Positions 1 through 10,207 of a stretch of 64,000 nucleotides of DNA are shown in pieces. The notes beneath the pieces are model-generated. The model saw nothing but the letters and a program-made list of their open reading frames with translations. It searched no databases and had not been told where the DNA came from. The position numbers were made by a program, and so were the translations under genes. Position 1 is the first letter of the stretch. Every line of letters starts with the position of its first letter. This stretch comes from Pteria penguin (taxonomy: Eukaryota > Mollusca > Bivalvia > Pterioida > Pteriidae): positions 35,213,316 to 35,277,315 of the forward strand of contig CM068587.1 in NCBI GenBank assembly GCA_035048485.1. Direction: 5' to 3'.

Positions 1-488
1 GTGCCCGGGAGGACTAAGCGCCTCCTGTCAGAAGTGAAACCAGGTGCTCGAGAGGAGTAAGCGTCTCCTGTCAGAGGTGAGACCAGGTGCTCTGGAGGAG
101 TAAGCGTCTTCTGTCAGAGGTAAGACCAGGTGCCTGGGGAAGGAGTAAGCGTCTCCTGTCAGAAATGAGACCAGATGCCTGGGGGAGTAGTAAGCGTCTT
201 CTGTCAGAGGTGAGACTAGGTGCCCGGGAGGTGTAAGCGTCTTCTGGCTGAGGTGAGACGAGGTGCTTGGGAGGTGTAAGCGTCTTCTGTCAGAGATAAG
301 ACCAGGTGCTTGGGGGAGTAGTAAGCATCTCCTGTCAGAGGTGAGACCAGGTGCTCGGAAGGTATTAGCGTCTTCTGTCAGAGGTAAGACCAGGTGCCTG
401 GGGGATTAGTAAGCGTCTCCTATCAGAGGTGAGATCAGGTGCCCGGGAGGAGTAAGCACCTCCTACTTGGTTAGCCACATCCACCGAA
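1..488 (+). repeat. Core minisatellite array A, about 43-bp unit
   Basis: About ten tandem units of roughly 43-47 bp run from the window edge. Each carries AAGCGTCTCCTGTCAGAGG followed by TGAGACCAGGTGCCCGGGAG, with scattered substitutions and small indels. The array stops in a truncated unit followed by GGTTAGCCACATCCACC. The same right flank closes the array at 14.5 kb and the single copies at 11.05 and 41.39 kb, so this is the expanded middle of a defined dispersed element rather than an isolated satellite. The left end lies outside the window. Noncoding as far as I can see. Confidence 0.9.
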
Positions 489-1261
489 ACTAAACTGACC
501 TTGTGTATTGGTATAAAAGTAACATTGAACTTCTGGATAATGTCGACAATGATGTCTGTCCGGTCTTAAATTAATTTACAAAATTTCAAAAGCTCAAAGA
601 CTAATGTTTCTCGTGAAAACTGCGTGCCTGTCTGGTAGCATTGTAAATCTTTATTTTCATTAACAAAACGAAACTTCGATCATTTGAACATATCGAAACT
701 CTTTAAGTGATCTCTCTATTTGTGTATTGCCAATATGGAATAATACACAGATAAAAAAAAGTTGTGACATTTCAGAGTAGAATATAAATTGTTCAATGTG
801 GAAAGGAATTTGAATTTTTCGACATTATTTCAATGGCAGTTAGACGTCTGAATATTGTTTTGATATATTTGAGTGTTTACGACAAAATGAGTTGGAGTTA
901 TTTTTCTTACCCCATTAACAATGATCTGTTTTGAAACTGAAACGTTGAATTACGGAGTTGTCTTTCTTTCCCTAATAAACGGGCGTCAGGTGTAGGTAAG
1001 ACAAAAATTGTGAAAACCCCGTTTTCAGCTGGCTAAATAATGCAGTAGTCGAACTTTACTGAAAATAATACTTATATGACTTGCATATATTACATAAGAA
1101 TACTTGAGAATTTCGCTGTCTATTACCCAACAGTCACTGTCTGTTTCTTCTATTTTAATGTTTTGCACTTACACAGTAATTATCAGAAGAAACACCTGTT
1201 TTGAGTTTTTGAGTTTTATTGTTTTAGTTTTGATTATGTGTTTGATGTTTATTTTACTATC
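489..1261. other. AT-rich stretch, nothing recognised
   Basis: No convincing ORF, RNA gene or repeat was seen between the two flanking minisatellites; only short A/T runs. Confidence 0.5.
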
Positions 1262-2250
1262 CATTTGAGAAAAAAGTTCATACGCTCCATGTCCGGACCC
1301 AGAAAATAGTTCATACGTTCCATGCTCGGGTCAAGAAAATAGTTCATACGCCCCATGCCCGGACCCAGATAAAGGTTCATACCATTCATGCCAGGACCTA
1401 GAAAATAGTTCATACGCTCCATGTCCGGACCCAGAAAATAGTTCATACGCTCCATGCTCGGGTCCAGAAAATAGTTCATACGCCCCATGCTCGGACCCAG
1501 ATAAAGGTTCATACCATTCATGCCAGGACCTAGAAAATAGTTCATACGCTCCATGTCCGGACCCAGAAAATAGTTCATATGCTCCATGCCTGGACCCAGA
1601 AAATAGTTCATACGCTCCATGCCCGGACCCAGATAATAGTTCATACGCTCTAAGCAAAATATTTCATACGCTCCATGCCCGGAACTAGAAAAAAAGTTCA
1701 TACGCTTCATGCCTGGACCCAGAAAATAGTTCATACGCTCCATGTCCGGACCTAGAAAATAGTTCATACTCTCTATGCCCGGATCCAGAAAATAGTTCAT
1801 ATGCTCCATCTTCGGACACAGAAAATAGATCATACGCTCCATGTCTGGACCCAGAAAATAGTTCATACTCTCTATGCCCGGATCCAGAAAATAGTTCATA
1901 TGCTCCATCTTAGGACACAGGAAATAGTTAATACACTCCATATCCGGACCTAGAAAATAGTTCATACGCTCCATGTCCGAACCTAGAAAATAGTTCATAC
2001 GCTCCATGTCTGGACCCAGAAAATAGTTCATACGCTCCGTATCCGAACCTAGAAAATAGTTCATACTCCCTATGCCCGGATCCAGAAAATAGTTCATATG
2101 CTCCATCTTCGGACACAGAAAATACTTCATACGCTCCATGTCCGGACCTAGAAAATACTTCATACGCTCCATGTCCGGACCTAGAAAATAGTTCATACGC
2201 TCCATGTCCGAACCTAGAAAATAGTTCATACTCTCTATGCCCCTCCCCAC
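1249..2250 (-). CDS. Repeat-borne 333-codon open frame, probably not a gene
   Basis: The frame opens MGRGIESMNYFLG and closes with NFFLKWIVK. Apart from these few terminal residues it is made entirely of the 11-residue repeat encoded by the 33-bp minisatellite. There is no signal peptide, unique domain or visible splice site. A second frame on the same strand is also open over long parts, which is expected when a stop-poor unit of length 3n is duplicated. The frame is kept over the full array despite a local shift, so I list it, but the likeliest reading is an incidental ORF. Confidence 0.1.
   Translation of the reverse strand: MGRGIESMNYFLGSDMERMNYFLGPDMERMKYFLGPDMERMKYFLCPKMEHMNYFLDPGIGSMNYFLGSDTERMNYFLGPDMERMNYFLGSDMERMNYFLGPDMECINYFLCPKMEHMNYFLDPGIESMNYFLGPDMERMIYFLCPKMEHMNYFLDPGIESMNYFLGPDMERMNYFLGPGMKRMNFFSSSGHGAYEIFCLERMNYYLGPGMERMNYFLGPGMEHMNYFLGPDMERMNYFLGPGMNGMNLYLGPSMGRMNYFLDPSMERMNYFLGPDMERMNYFLGPGMNGMNLYLGPGMGRMNYFLDPSMERMNYFLGPDMERMNFFLKWIVK
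1262..2240 (-). repeat. 33-bp minisatellite, about 30 copies
   Basis: The plus-strand unit is roughly GAAAATAGTTCATACGCTCC followed by ATGTCCGGACCCA, 33 bp in total. Variants differ at a few positions (TCTCTATGCCC, TTCATGCCAGG, CATCTTCGG). Because 33 is a multiple of three and the unit has few stops, the minus strand stays open through nearly the whole array as an 11-residue repeat, ERMNYFLGPDM. A second minus-strand frame is open in parts and reads HGAYELFSGSG. Near 1640-1680 the minus-strand translation passes briefly into that second frame and back, which implies two compensating indels. I read it as a tandem repeat; coding is possible but unsupported. Confidence 0.92.
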
Positions 2251-2769
2251 TTTCCAGTTGGATCCTCCGATGCCAGAAAAGGCTATCCTAACATATGATA
2301 TAATAAGAATTTTTAACGTAATTCTTTTTTGTGTTATTTCTCTCGTAATTTTGTCAGTGTTAATGTACTCTGAATTACAGTTAATGCAGACAAGTTACGT
2401 AACTAAATTCCTGTGGTATATATTAACAGCCAGAAATGATCTGCCGAGTACATTACAATGGAATTTCTACATATGCAAAAGATACATCCATCACACTGGG
2501 AAATCTACTCCCCACATTACCCAGGTTTAAACAGTTTCGCCCACCAGACAGGTCACAAAGTTAAAGAGATTCGAACTTAATATTTAATTCCTACGTTTTC
2601 TGACCCAGTACTCTACGATGTATTAGTATTATTACCGCCTTGAGCCGTTTTTGACCATTCCAGGCAATAGATCTGATACTGGATCTACTTTAGAAGTACG
2701 TATACATCATCGAAACTGTAGGGCACAAGCGCCGATCATCGTTCATATTCCACACATACTGGTAGATAA

Positions 2770-2871
2770 AATTTATTTTCTTTGAAATCACCCCTAATAA
2801 AAAAAATTTACATACTACATGATATAGTGCAGGAGTTCTTCATTAGGGGTGATCTCAAAGTAAACGAAATT
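2770..2871. mobile_element. Short hairpin element with about 30-bp inverted arms
   Basis: The left arm contains CTTTGAAATCACCCCTAAT and the right arm ATTAGGGGTGATCTCAAAG. The arms pair imperfectly over roughly 30 bp with a loop of about 40 bp. The outer ends (CTTTGA/TCAAAG) resemble those of the hairpin at 6679-6764, suggesting related foldback MITEs. No coding capacity. Confidence 0.65.
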
Positions 2872-2910
2872 TGTGTTTATATCTCGAATGTATTAGTTCA
2901 AATATCAATG

Positions 2911-2911
<1 letters not shown>

Positions 2912-3001
<90 letters not shown>

Positions 3002-3009
3002 TATATGTA
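2912..3009. repeat. (AT)n microsatellite
   Basis: An almost pure AT dinucleotide run of about 95 bp with two C/G interruptions near its right end. The small ORF reading YIYIYI across it is an artefact of the repeat. Confidence 0.97.
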
Positions 3010-3448
3010 TGACACATTGCTAGGTGAAGCTAGTTTTTAGATATTTGCTTCACGATTGCAATAATACACGATGATGCATAATTATGTGATGAACGATGGA
3101 CTATTGCTTTTCTAGCAATTTATATTTCATTTCTATTTATAACATCTGCGGCATTGATCTATATTCCCGACGCTTTGTTAAAACACATGCTTATGTGGCA
3201 TGCAGTCATGTAGTTTCGAAATACATCTATGGGTTTAAAGTTTAGAACAAGCAATACTTTGCGCTTTCATCAAGTGCTTATACATTTTGCAAGACGTATT
3301 TATAATCATAGTGTATTATCATACTTAACAATTAACTTCAAAAGGTAAAACTGTACTTTTACTTTCTTTTCTATTTACTTTGAAACTGAAAATAAAATTG
3401 TTATAAACTGGCATTGATGCTCTTTGTTTCCTTCTTTTCTTTCTGTCC

Positions 3449-3453
3449 TCTTT

Positions 3454-3485
<32 letters not shown>
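3449..3485 (+). repeat. (TTTC)n microsatellite
   Basis: A run of TTTC units preceded by degenerate pyrimidine-rich sequence from about 3424. Confidence 0.9.
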
Positions 3486-3486
<1 letters not shown>

Positions 3487-3590
3487 AACTCCACACCATA
3501 TCTATATCAAGAACATATTGGCGGTCACTGTAGCAGTAGAGAAATTCGAAACCTAGTGCAGATGCACTGGGGACCTTTCAGTGTATACAT

Positions 3591-3752
3591 GGGGCAGACT
3601 TGGTGTGGAGGTTAAGCGCTTGGCTTACGGCGCAGGTGATCCAGGATCCTTGATTGCACCATTCTGTGGTAGAGGTTGGTTACCTCCTGCTTCCATGTCA
3701 CAATATTACTGAAAAATGTCAAAAGCAACGTAAAACACCAAACAAACAACCA
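3591..3752 (+). mobile_element. SINE family B copy, degenerate
   Basis: A tRNA-like head (TGTGGAGGTTAAGCGCTTGG) leads to a body TACCTCCTGCTTCCATGTCA, then ACTGAAAAATGTC and CAACGTAAAACACCAAACAA. The order matches the copies at 50052 (plus) and 52875 (minus). The B-box is decayed (GATCCAGGATCCTTG), so this is an old copy. Pol III transcription of such elements is general SINE biology, not shown here. Confidence 0.82.
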
Positions 3753-4597
3753 ACCCATGCCGTCCAGAGTGCGAGAGACTGTATGCATGTACACTCGGAT
3801 CAGCACAATTTATATTTAGATTCATCATGTATGTAGGTAGTCTATTAATTTTCTAAAAAGAAAAGTAGCGCTGGGAAGGGGGGATACTTGTTTACCACCC
3901 CTTGTATTCAACATGTATTCCACTCGAGAGTTAACGAAAAATCAAAAGTAGGCTCAAATGGGCGAGATAGGCGGCGTAATGAGCATTACATTAAGGAAAA
4001 TAACTAAAGTCTAGATAACAGAAAAAAGGTAGATGAAATTCAAGTGAATTGAAAATCGTTACCTGTCCCAAAGTCCTACACCCTTTTGCAAATATTTTGT
4101 ATACAAGATATTAAGAAATTCAAAACTTGATTTTTATTAAGAGTGGGTCTTTCTATACAGAATATCAACATAAAATGTTGAAATTCAAAACTGGATTTTC
4201 ATTTAAAAAAAAACTAGTTTTCGAAAAGACGAAGGGCGTCACCTGTGAAGGTACTTAAGGACTTAAATCAAGGCGGAATGAGTAAACAAATCTTTTATAG
4301 GTTATACTCCCACACTGTGCTTATATCAAAGTATAGATATGTAAAGACTGTATGTAAATGTAGGTATAAATAAACATCAACATCCCACATATAGGTTTTA
4401 GTACACGTCAATGCAAGTATGTAGTAAAATGCAAGTATGCAGTAAAACAGGATATACCTCAAGAAAATCAAAGAGGATGCTTCCTCGTCGTTCAATGATA
4501 CGATAAGAATAATCCAGATTTACGAACACCAAATATGAGTTGTTTGAAAAAACCCGAAATAGAAGGGGTTTTTTCCCTAGTTTGTTAAGTAGGAGCA
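3753..4597. other. AT-rich stretch, nothing firm
   Basis: A short imperfect duplication lies near 4105-4205 (AATTCAAAACTTGATTTT and AATTCAAAACTGGATTTT). Otherwise nothing is recognised. Confidence 0.4.
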
Positions 4598-4784
4598 TAC
4601 GCGGATCCAGAAGGGACCGGGGGTCTAGGTCTGGAACCATCCGGAATTTCGGCGAAAATTATATTTTCTTGTTAATTTTTTGATGTAAAGTAAAGTAATT
4701 TTACACAAAAATCAAGGGTTGACCCCTCTCGGAATATTCATTAAAGGTGGAACCCTCACGACAAAATTTCTGGATCCACGCCTA
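4598..4784. mobile_element. Short element with CTGGATCCACG-type ends
   Basis: It begins GCGGATCCAG and ends CTGGATCCACGCC, giving inverted ends. The interior (TTTTCTTGTTAATTTTTTGA, CCCCTCTCGGAATATTCA) matches the element at 48342-48511 over most of its length. Two independent copies with the same ends support a MITE-like family. No ORF. Confidence 0.65.
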
Positions 4785-4865
4785 AGGAGAAACATCGTCT
4801 GTAAAGAGGATGATTCCATTTTGATCCGCCTCTTCATAGAACTTCGACAGGCAATCATAGTAAGA

Positions 4866-5300
4866 TCATAATGAAATATTATTAATATGATATATGGAAA
4901 TACGTATATAGAATATATGGAAATTTGTATACAGAATATATGGAAATATGTATATGAAATATATGGATATATGTATACGGAATATATGGAAATATGTAAA
5001 CAGAATACATGGAAATATGTATACAGAATATATGTAAATATGTGTACAGAATATATGGAAATTTAAGTATACAGAATATATGAAAATAATTATACAGAAT
5101 ATATGGAAATATATATACAGAATATATGGAAATATATACACAGAATATATGAAAATAATTATACAAAATATATGGAAATATGTGTACAGATTATATGGAA
5201 ATATATATACAGAATACATGAAAATAATCATACTGAATATATGGAAATATGTATACAGAATATATGAAAATATGTATACAGAATATATGGAAACTCATTT
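4866..5300. repeat. 23-bp minisatellite
   Basis: The unit is about GAATATATGGAAATATGTAT plus ACA, 23 bp, with roughly 18 copies. Because 23 is one less than 24, a reading frame steps through all three phases and returns after 69 bp. Long frames stay open on both strands and show a 23-residue super-repeat (for example WKYIYRIYGNIYTEY on plus). These ORFs are artefacts. Confidence 0.93.
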
Positions 5301-5308
5301 TTTGGTAA

Positions 5309-5446
5309 CAGTGGCGGATCCAGCGCCCCCTTTGCTGTGGTCGAGGGGCAAATTTTGTTGATTTTGACTGTAAATGGGCCAAAATACAGGGTATTTGGTA
5401 TTTTTTTTTTGGGGGGGGGCTTCCTCTGCCCCTAAATCCGCCCTCG
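5309..5446. mobile_element. MITE with CAGTGGCGGATCCAG end
   Basis: Starts CAGTGGCGGATCCAGCG and ends CCTAAATCCGCCCTCG, whose reverse complement resembles the start. The interior is G/C-rich at both edges with a poly-T/poly-G run. Similar ends occur at 6105 and 10000. CAG-initial ends of this kind suggest a non-autonomous hAT-type element, an inference from ends only; I see no clean target-site duplication. Confidence 0.6.
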
Positions 5447-5613
5447 ATAAGGTACACCTTTTTTTTCTTTAACTCTTCCTCATGTTTTCATACAAATACT
5501 TATTACGTCTCTATAAAAATAGAATAACAACATGGATGAAATATCTATTTTGAAAATAATATATAATATAATTCAATGTTGTATGCCTCATTTTATTCAT
5601 ACGGCATCAAGAT

Positions 5614-5668
5614 TGTTTTTTTCTTTCTTTCTTTTTTTTTTTTTTTTTTTCTTTTTTTTTTTTTTTTT
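5614..5668. repeat. Poly-T tract
   Basis: About 55 bp of T with a few C interruptions. Confidence 0.9.
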
Positions 5669-6104
5669 GTCCTTGTTGACTCTTGCGCATTATAGACCCG
5701 TAGTTACATGCAGAACATAAATTTCTGAACTAATACTATGCCTTATATCTAATTCATCAGTCGCACGTAAATACCTTTTACTCAGCGCACAGATCGATAT
5801 GGGGAATGCCCATGATCAATGCACTCTGACGCATTGGATGTTTATCAAATCGCTGACGTAAACATGTTTTTAGAAGCTTATTTCTGGCGCCATACTTGTT
5901 GTTTTAGTACCACTATTGACCATGTAGAAACCTGAACCAAAGGTCAGCATCGATTTTCAGTAAGTTTTTATTAGCAGTGGCGAATGTAGAAAGGGAGGGA
6001 TGTTTTGATCGGGTGATTATATATGTAAAAAACTTGTGTATGATAAGATAGCCTGCCTTGGCACAGACGACGTAGTCCCTCTCACGTGGCGATATATAAC
6101 GTCA

Positions 6105-6257
6105 CAGGGGTGGATCGAGGATTTCCGAAAAAAAAGGGGGGTCACATGTGTAATACTCAAACTACTCGGCCATTTTTGGTGCCAAATCTTGGTTTTTACT
6201 TGTAAATATGTGGCGAAAAGGGGGCTCGGGCCCCCGCCCCCTCTAAATCCGCCACTG
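6105..6257. mobile_element. MITE with CAGTGGCGG-type ends
   Basis: Starts CAGGGGTGGATCGAGGATTT and ends CTCTAAATCCGCCACTG, which is an excellent inverted match to the family start. The interior shares GGCCATTTTTGGTGCCAAAT and TGTGGCGAAAAGGGGG with the copy at 10000-10207, so the two are homologous along their length. Probable non-autonomous hAT-like element. Confidence 0.72.
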
Positions 6258-6377
6258 GATCCATTACAATAACCATTTTGCAGATAATCAAATTAGAATT
6301 GTTTGATTAAATGTTTACATTTGTGAAAACCCACTTGCACTCAATAGTAATACAAGCTAAGTTTTCATGTATTCGAA

Positions 6378-6647
6378 GCTGGTGTTGCTCAGTGGATAGG
6401 ATACTCGGTTCATCTTTGGGAGGTCATGGGTTCGACTACCGCCGTAAGCACACCGGTGTCTTGTCGTTCGAGTGAGACAGTAAAAACCGAGGTCCCGTGT
6501 CAAGGTGGCCATGACATGTAAAAGATTCCTTACTGCTTCGTTGCAAAGGTATCATGTTCTATGCAATGTATCACGCCGATGCCGTCACCATATAAATGAA
6601 ATATTAAATGGTGGAGTGACATAAAAACAATAATCAGTCAATCACAG
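6378..6647 (+). mobile_element. SINE family A, full-length copy
   Basis: The tRNA-like head has an A-box-like GTTGCTCAGTGGATAGG and a B-box GGTTCGACTAC. The conserved body follows: ACCGAGGTCCCGTGTCA, ACTGCTTCG, GCAATGTATCACGCCGATGC, then GTGGAGTGACATAAAAACAA and a (TCAA)-like tail. A 7-bp GTATTCG occurs just before (6369-6375) and just after (6648-6654), a likely target-site duplication. At least eight related copies or pieces lie in this window. Confidence 0.9.
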
Positions 6648-6678
6648 GTATTCGTCAGGAAATGACAAGATATAATAT

Positions 6679-6764
6679 TACTTTGAGACGGACCCTTCGA
6701 ATTAGTATTTAGTCTAAAATGTATTTAAAAATATAGACTTAGTCGAAGGGACCGCCTCAAAGTA
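6679..6764. mobile_element. 86-bp hairpin MITE
   Basis: Left end TACTTTGAGACGGACCCTTC and right end GAAGGGACCGCCTCAAAGTA form inverted arms of about 22 bp with few mismatches; weaker pairing continues inward. The element starts and ends at TA. The outer CTTTGAG motif is shared with the hairpin at 2770-2871. No coding capacity. Confidence 0.75.
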
Positions 6765-7214
6765 AATTTATAATTTAATTAAGAATTCTCGTGGCTATAT
6801 TTGATTATAGAGTTAAATTTTCTCAATAATTCAGGTTAGGCATAACTTTGTTCGCTTACCACCTTTTTCGAATGTTCAAGTTTCCATTTTGAACGAAACA
6901 ACATTTGAGTTGCTGTTCTAGAGAGTACTTTCACAGATATCGAGATGGGGGTGAAATGGATGAATCACACACGTTAACCATCCCTTGTAACACATGTGTT
7001 GTATATAAATAGGGGCAGATGATGACAAAACTCCTTCACAATTATTGAATTCATAGTTGGGCCCGAACTTCGACTAATTATTGTTGACTCGTAGTGCGTT
7101 ACCAATCCTTCTGAACCACATCAATGTTATTGAAGAATTCACATGACTTCTATCAAAATAAATCTGTATGATATTGGTAAGGTATGTTCAGAATACACAC
7201 ATAAACAGTTACGC

Positions 7215-7245
7215 CAGTGGCGGATTTAGAAAAGAAAGGGGAGAT
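7215..7245 (+). mobile_element. Lone CAGTGGCGG element end
   Basis: CAGTGGCGGATTTAG followed by an A/G run matches the left end of the CAGTGGCGG family. No convincing partner end was found downstream, so this is probably a truncated copy. A similar weak trace (AGTGGCGAATGTAGAAAGGG) lies at about 5978. Confidence 0.4.
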
Positions 7246-7559
7246 TTATCAAATTTATTCATCATCGCTTTATTCTTTCTGCTTTGATATTCGATTTGTT
7301 ACCGACCGCACCTTCCTCTTCTCTGAAATCCTGGATCTGGGACGTTTCACGCTTATAAGTTTTATCAAAGCAACTAATTAAATTCAGCTTCCTCATTGGC
7401 AAATTAAATAGAATATATTAATTTGGATGTGGGGCTGCTCAGTTTGTCTTCACTTCTATAAAATATTGTCTATATTAGTATACATATAACTTTAATCGAT
7501 AACTCAAAAAACCTAGATCGCTGAACGGGACTATCGGTGAACAGGACTTAACCCCACAA

Positions 7560-8378
7560 AGCAGAAATGTGTCGGTACGACACAAATGCCCCCGCTAACA
7601 GCTATCTTTGAGTATAAAAAAATTGGAAGTGGACATTAAAAGTAATAATTCCCATAATTATAATTCAAATTTAGTTTAGAATCAGCACTGAATAAGACTA
7701 TGTCATTTCTTTTCTTATTATTTATGTTTGCAAACAAAATATTGAAATTGATACATTTTCCTTCTATGCACAATGTCTTTCATTATGCATGCATTTGTAA
7801 CTGTCAATAACGGATTGACTATGTCCATATGATTCAAGTGACTGGTGTTGTATGCAAGCAGGGTATGCTTACCCTTCTCGAGCACCTGGTCCCATTCTAA
7901 TTTGAGAGTTCACTTGGATTATTTGGATGTTTATGTTTTCTTTTCTCTCGTGTAGTTTGTTTTGTTACTGGTTTTGTGTTTTCGATTTTTGATTTCAAAG
8001 TCCCATAACTCCTGAAAAAAATTCTGAGCAGAGATGCTTCCCTTCATGCACATATACATATGCTGCCTTACCTACCTGTGAAGTTTGGGGAAATTCTGAT
8101 GAAGTTTAGGAGGAGTTGCGAAGACAAGGTTCAACCATATGCAATTCAATTTTTCTAATTTCAAAGTCCCATAACTCCTGAAAAAATTCTGAGCAGAATT
8201 GCCTCCCTTCATGCACATCTACATAGCTGCCCTACCTACATGTGAAGTTTGGTGAAATTCTGATGAACGGTGTGGGAGGAGTTGCGATAATAAGGTTTCG
8301 GAATGACGGAATGACAGAATGATGGAATGGCAGGGTGCAACACTATATGTCCCCGGCCATATATGGCGGGGGCATAAA
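7560..8378 (+). mobile_element. Repeat element with 3' hairpin and internal duplication
   Basis: The 3' end is a near-palindrome, TGTCCCCGGCCAT followed by ATGGCGGGGGCA and an A-run (8349-8385). Near the 5' side, ATGCCCCCGC (7587-7596) is the inverse of the terminal GCGGGGGCAT. Inside, a block beginning ATTTCAAAGTCCCATAACTC occurs twice, at about 7992 and 8157, a period of roughly 165 bp; each copy contains TTCATGCACAT and GTGAAGTTTGG. The terminal layout parallels the elements at 15491 and 46207. The 5' boundary is uncertain, and the 7.6-7.98 kb part may be composite. Confidence 0.55.
7858..7900 (-). repeat. Single core unit of the modular element, minus strand
   Basis: Contains CGAGCACCTGGTCCCA, the inverse of the TGGGACCAGGTGCTCG part of the 43-bp core unit, next to GCAGGGTATGCTTACCC. 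A diverged solitary fragment. Confidence 0.5.
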
Positions 8379-8380
8379 AA

Positions 8381-9174
8381 AAAAAACGGAGGAATGGAGG
8401 AGGAGTGTGAGACTTGCGTTTCTTTATCTTGTTTTGAAACAATCCTATTTTCGGAATTCCCTGTAACCTGAAGTTACGACGGCCTACATTAGCCGATAAA
8501 ATTTCTAATATCTCTCAGTATTACTAATGTGTTGTTAAACATTAAATCCGAATTTTGGTATAGGTAACTATGAACAACAATCGGTACAGAGTACCAAAGA
8601 GATATCTAAACGACTACAACAACAACTACAACAACCCTGTACTGCAACAACAAGCGCTATGTACATCAAACAAAACCAAAGAGATAATAAAGCAGTTAAA
8701 CAACGAGAGAATTCCGCTATCATCCAAAGAATTCATAAAATTTAGGAAAAATTTCACATAGCTGAGTTATCCTCTCAGGGACACTGCCGCAGAATAGACA
8801 TAAGTATATGGTACACTACAGAGATATACGTATGTTTTATTTTTATATTACAGAACACGGAAAATTACGAATTAGTTACTGTGTTTTTGACATTTGGAAG
8901 TATATGTATATGCTTGCATGCTGTGTTATTTCTTAATTCATATTTAATTTCCATTTCATGAGTGATCAACAAGTTCATTATTTAAGTGCGCACCATAAGG
9001 GTCATTGTTCATAAAGATTATATTATGATAAAGTGCACAGTAAAACACACGCGCAAATATATAGAACACTATGTTATTGTAATCATTTATATGAACAACT
9101 ACATGTAATAGTATAGGAAGATAGGAATTGTTTCAAAACTAGATAAAGAAACGCAACTCCCCTCCGTCCACCTC
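8381..9174. other. Stretch with only a short Asn/Gln-rich frame
   Basis: A 63-codon plus-strand frame at 8570-8761 begins MNNNRYRVPKRYLNDY and is rich in CAA/AAC triplets. It has no recognisable domain and no clear splice sites. Nothing else was seen. Confidence 0.3.
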
Positions 9175-9176
9175 TT

Positions 9177-9325
9177 CTGTTTTTTGTTTTTGGGTTTTTT
9201 TGTTTGTTTGTTTTTGTTTTTTTTTTTGTTTTTTTTTTTGTTTTGTTTTTTTGTTTTTTGTTTTTTGTTTTTTTTATTTTTTGGGGTTTTTTTTGTTTTT
9301 GTTTTTTATTGGGGGGGGGGGGGGT
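9177..9325. repeat. T-rich low-complexity tract with terminal G-run
   Basis: About 130 bp of T with isolated G, ending in a run of 12 G near 9311-9324. The Phe-rich frame across it is an artefact. Confidence 0.9.
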
Positions 9326-9999
9326 TTAGTGATCGGTTAAAGTTACATGTATACAAATATAAAAATATTTTATAGAAGTGAAGACAAATTGAAAATCCCC
9401 ACTTCCAAATTAATATATTATTTTGAAGTTGCCAATGAGGAAACTGATTTTAATTAGTTGCTCGTACTTGCACTTTCCGCATGATGTACTTTTTCATATA
9501 GTCATGTACATGAGTAGCATTTTATTATCTGTCTTATTTAGATTTTCCACTTGTTCCCTCTGTTTTCTTTCTTTCTTTCTTTCTTTTAAAGGGCACCATC
9601 AACTTAAAGTATTTAGAACGCTTTATCAAGGTTACCACTCTATGAACATTGTTCAATGTATGTCCCGATGTCGATTACTTTTGCTTTATGAGTAACTGTG
9701 GATTTTTATCATTGTCATTGTCCTAAACACAGACTCTGACAAACATTCAATCATCGAACGTACTCATGACGTCATCTTTGCACTTCTATGTATATTCCTA
9801 TTTATTGGACTCTGTTTTGATGAATGACTACCGGTATATGAACGTATTATCTTTGTGCACCAGGTGTACAAATAATTGCTCATCGGAAACTAATGCTCAC
9901 GACTGAAACTGTTTATATAAAAAATATATGTATAAAGAATCAATAGTCAACTTCATCGTATAAATTATGTGAAATTGAAGACCACATAAAATTCATATC
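9326..9999. other. Nothing recognised
   Basis: AT-rich; a short CTTT run near 9568-9586. Confidence 0.4.
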
Positions 10000-10207
10000 C
10001 AGTGGCGAATCCAGGATTACCAAAAAAGGAAGAGGAGGGGGGCACATTTGAAAGTCAAGTATTAGCCAAAATATTTATCCATTTTGGCTGCCAAATCTGG
10101 AGTTTTACTCATATTATTTGAGTGATTTCAAACTTATCGTCTATATATGCCTTGAAAATTTGTGGCGAAAAAAGGGGGGAGGGACAGTCCCTCTAAATCC
10201 GTCACTT
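10000..10207. mobile_element. MITE with CAGTGGCG ends, longest copy
   Basis: Starts CAGTGGCGAATCCAGGATTA and ends CCTCTAAATCCGTCACT. The interior CATTTTGGCTGCCAAATCTG and TGTGGCGAAAAAAGGGG match the copy at 6105-6257; the extra length is an A/T-rich segment in the middle. Probable non-autonomous hAT-like element; no clean 8-bp duplication was found by eye. Confidence 0.7.

Noticed and set aside
1331..2116. Second minus-strand frame reading HGAYELFSGSG
   Set aside because: Alternate frame of the 33-bp minisatellite.
2782..3012. 76-codon frame with YIYIYI
   Set aside because: Artefact of the (AT)n run; the same applies to 49299-49568.
8570..8761. 63-codon Asn/Gln-rich frame
   Set aside because: CAA/AAC-rich low complexity, no domain, no splice sites; too weak to call a gene.
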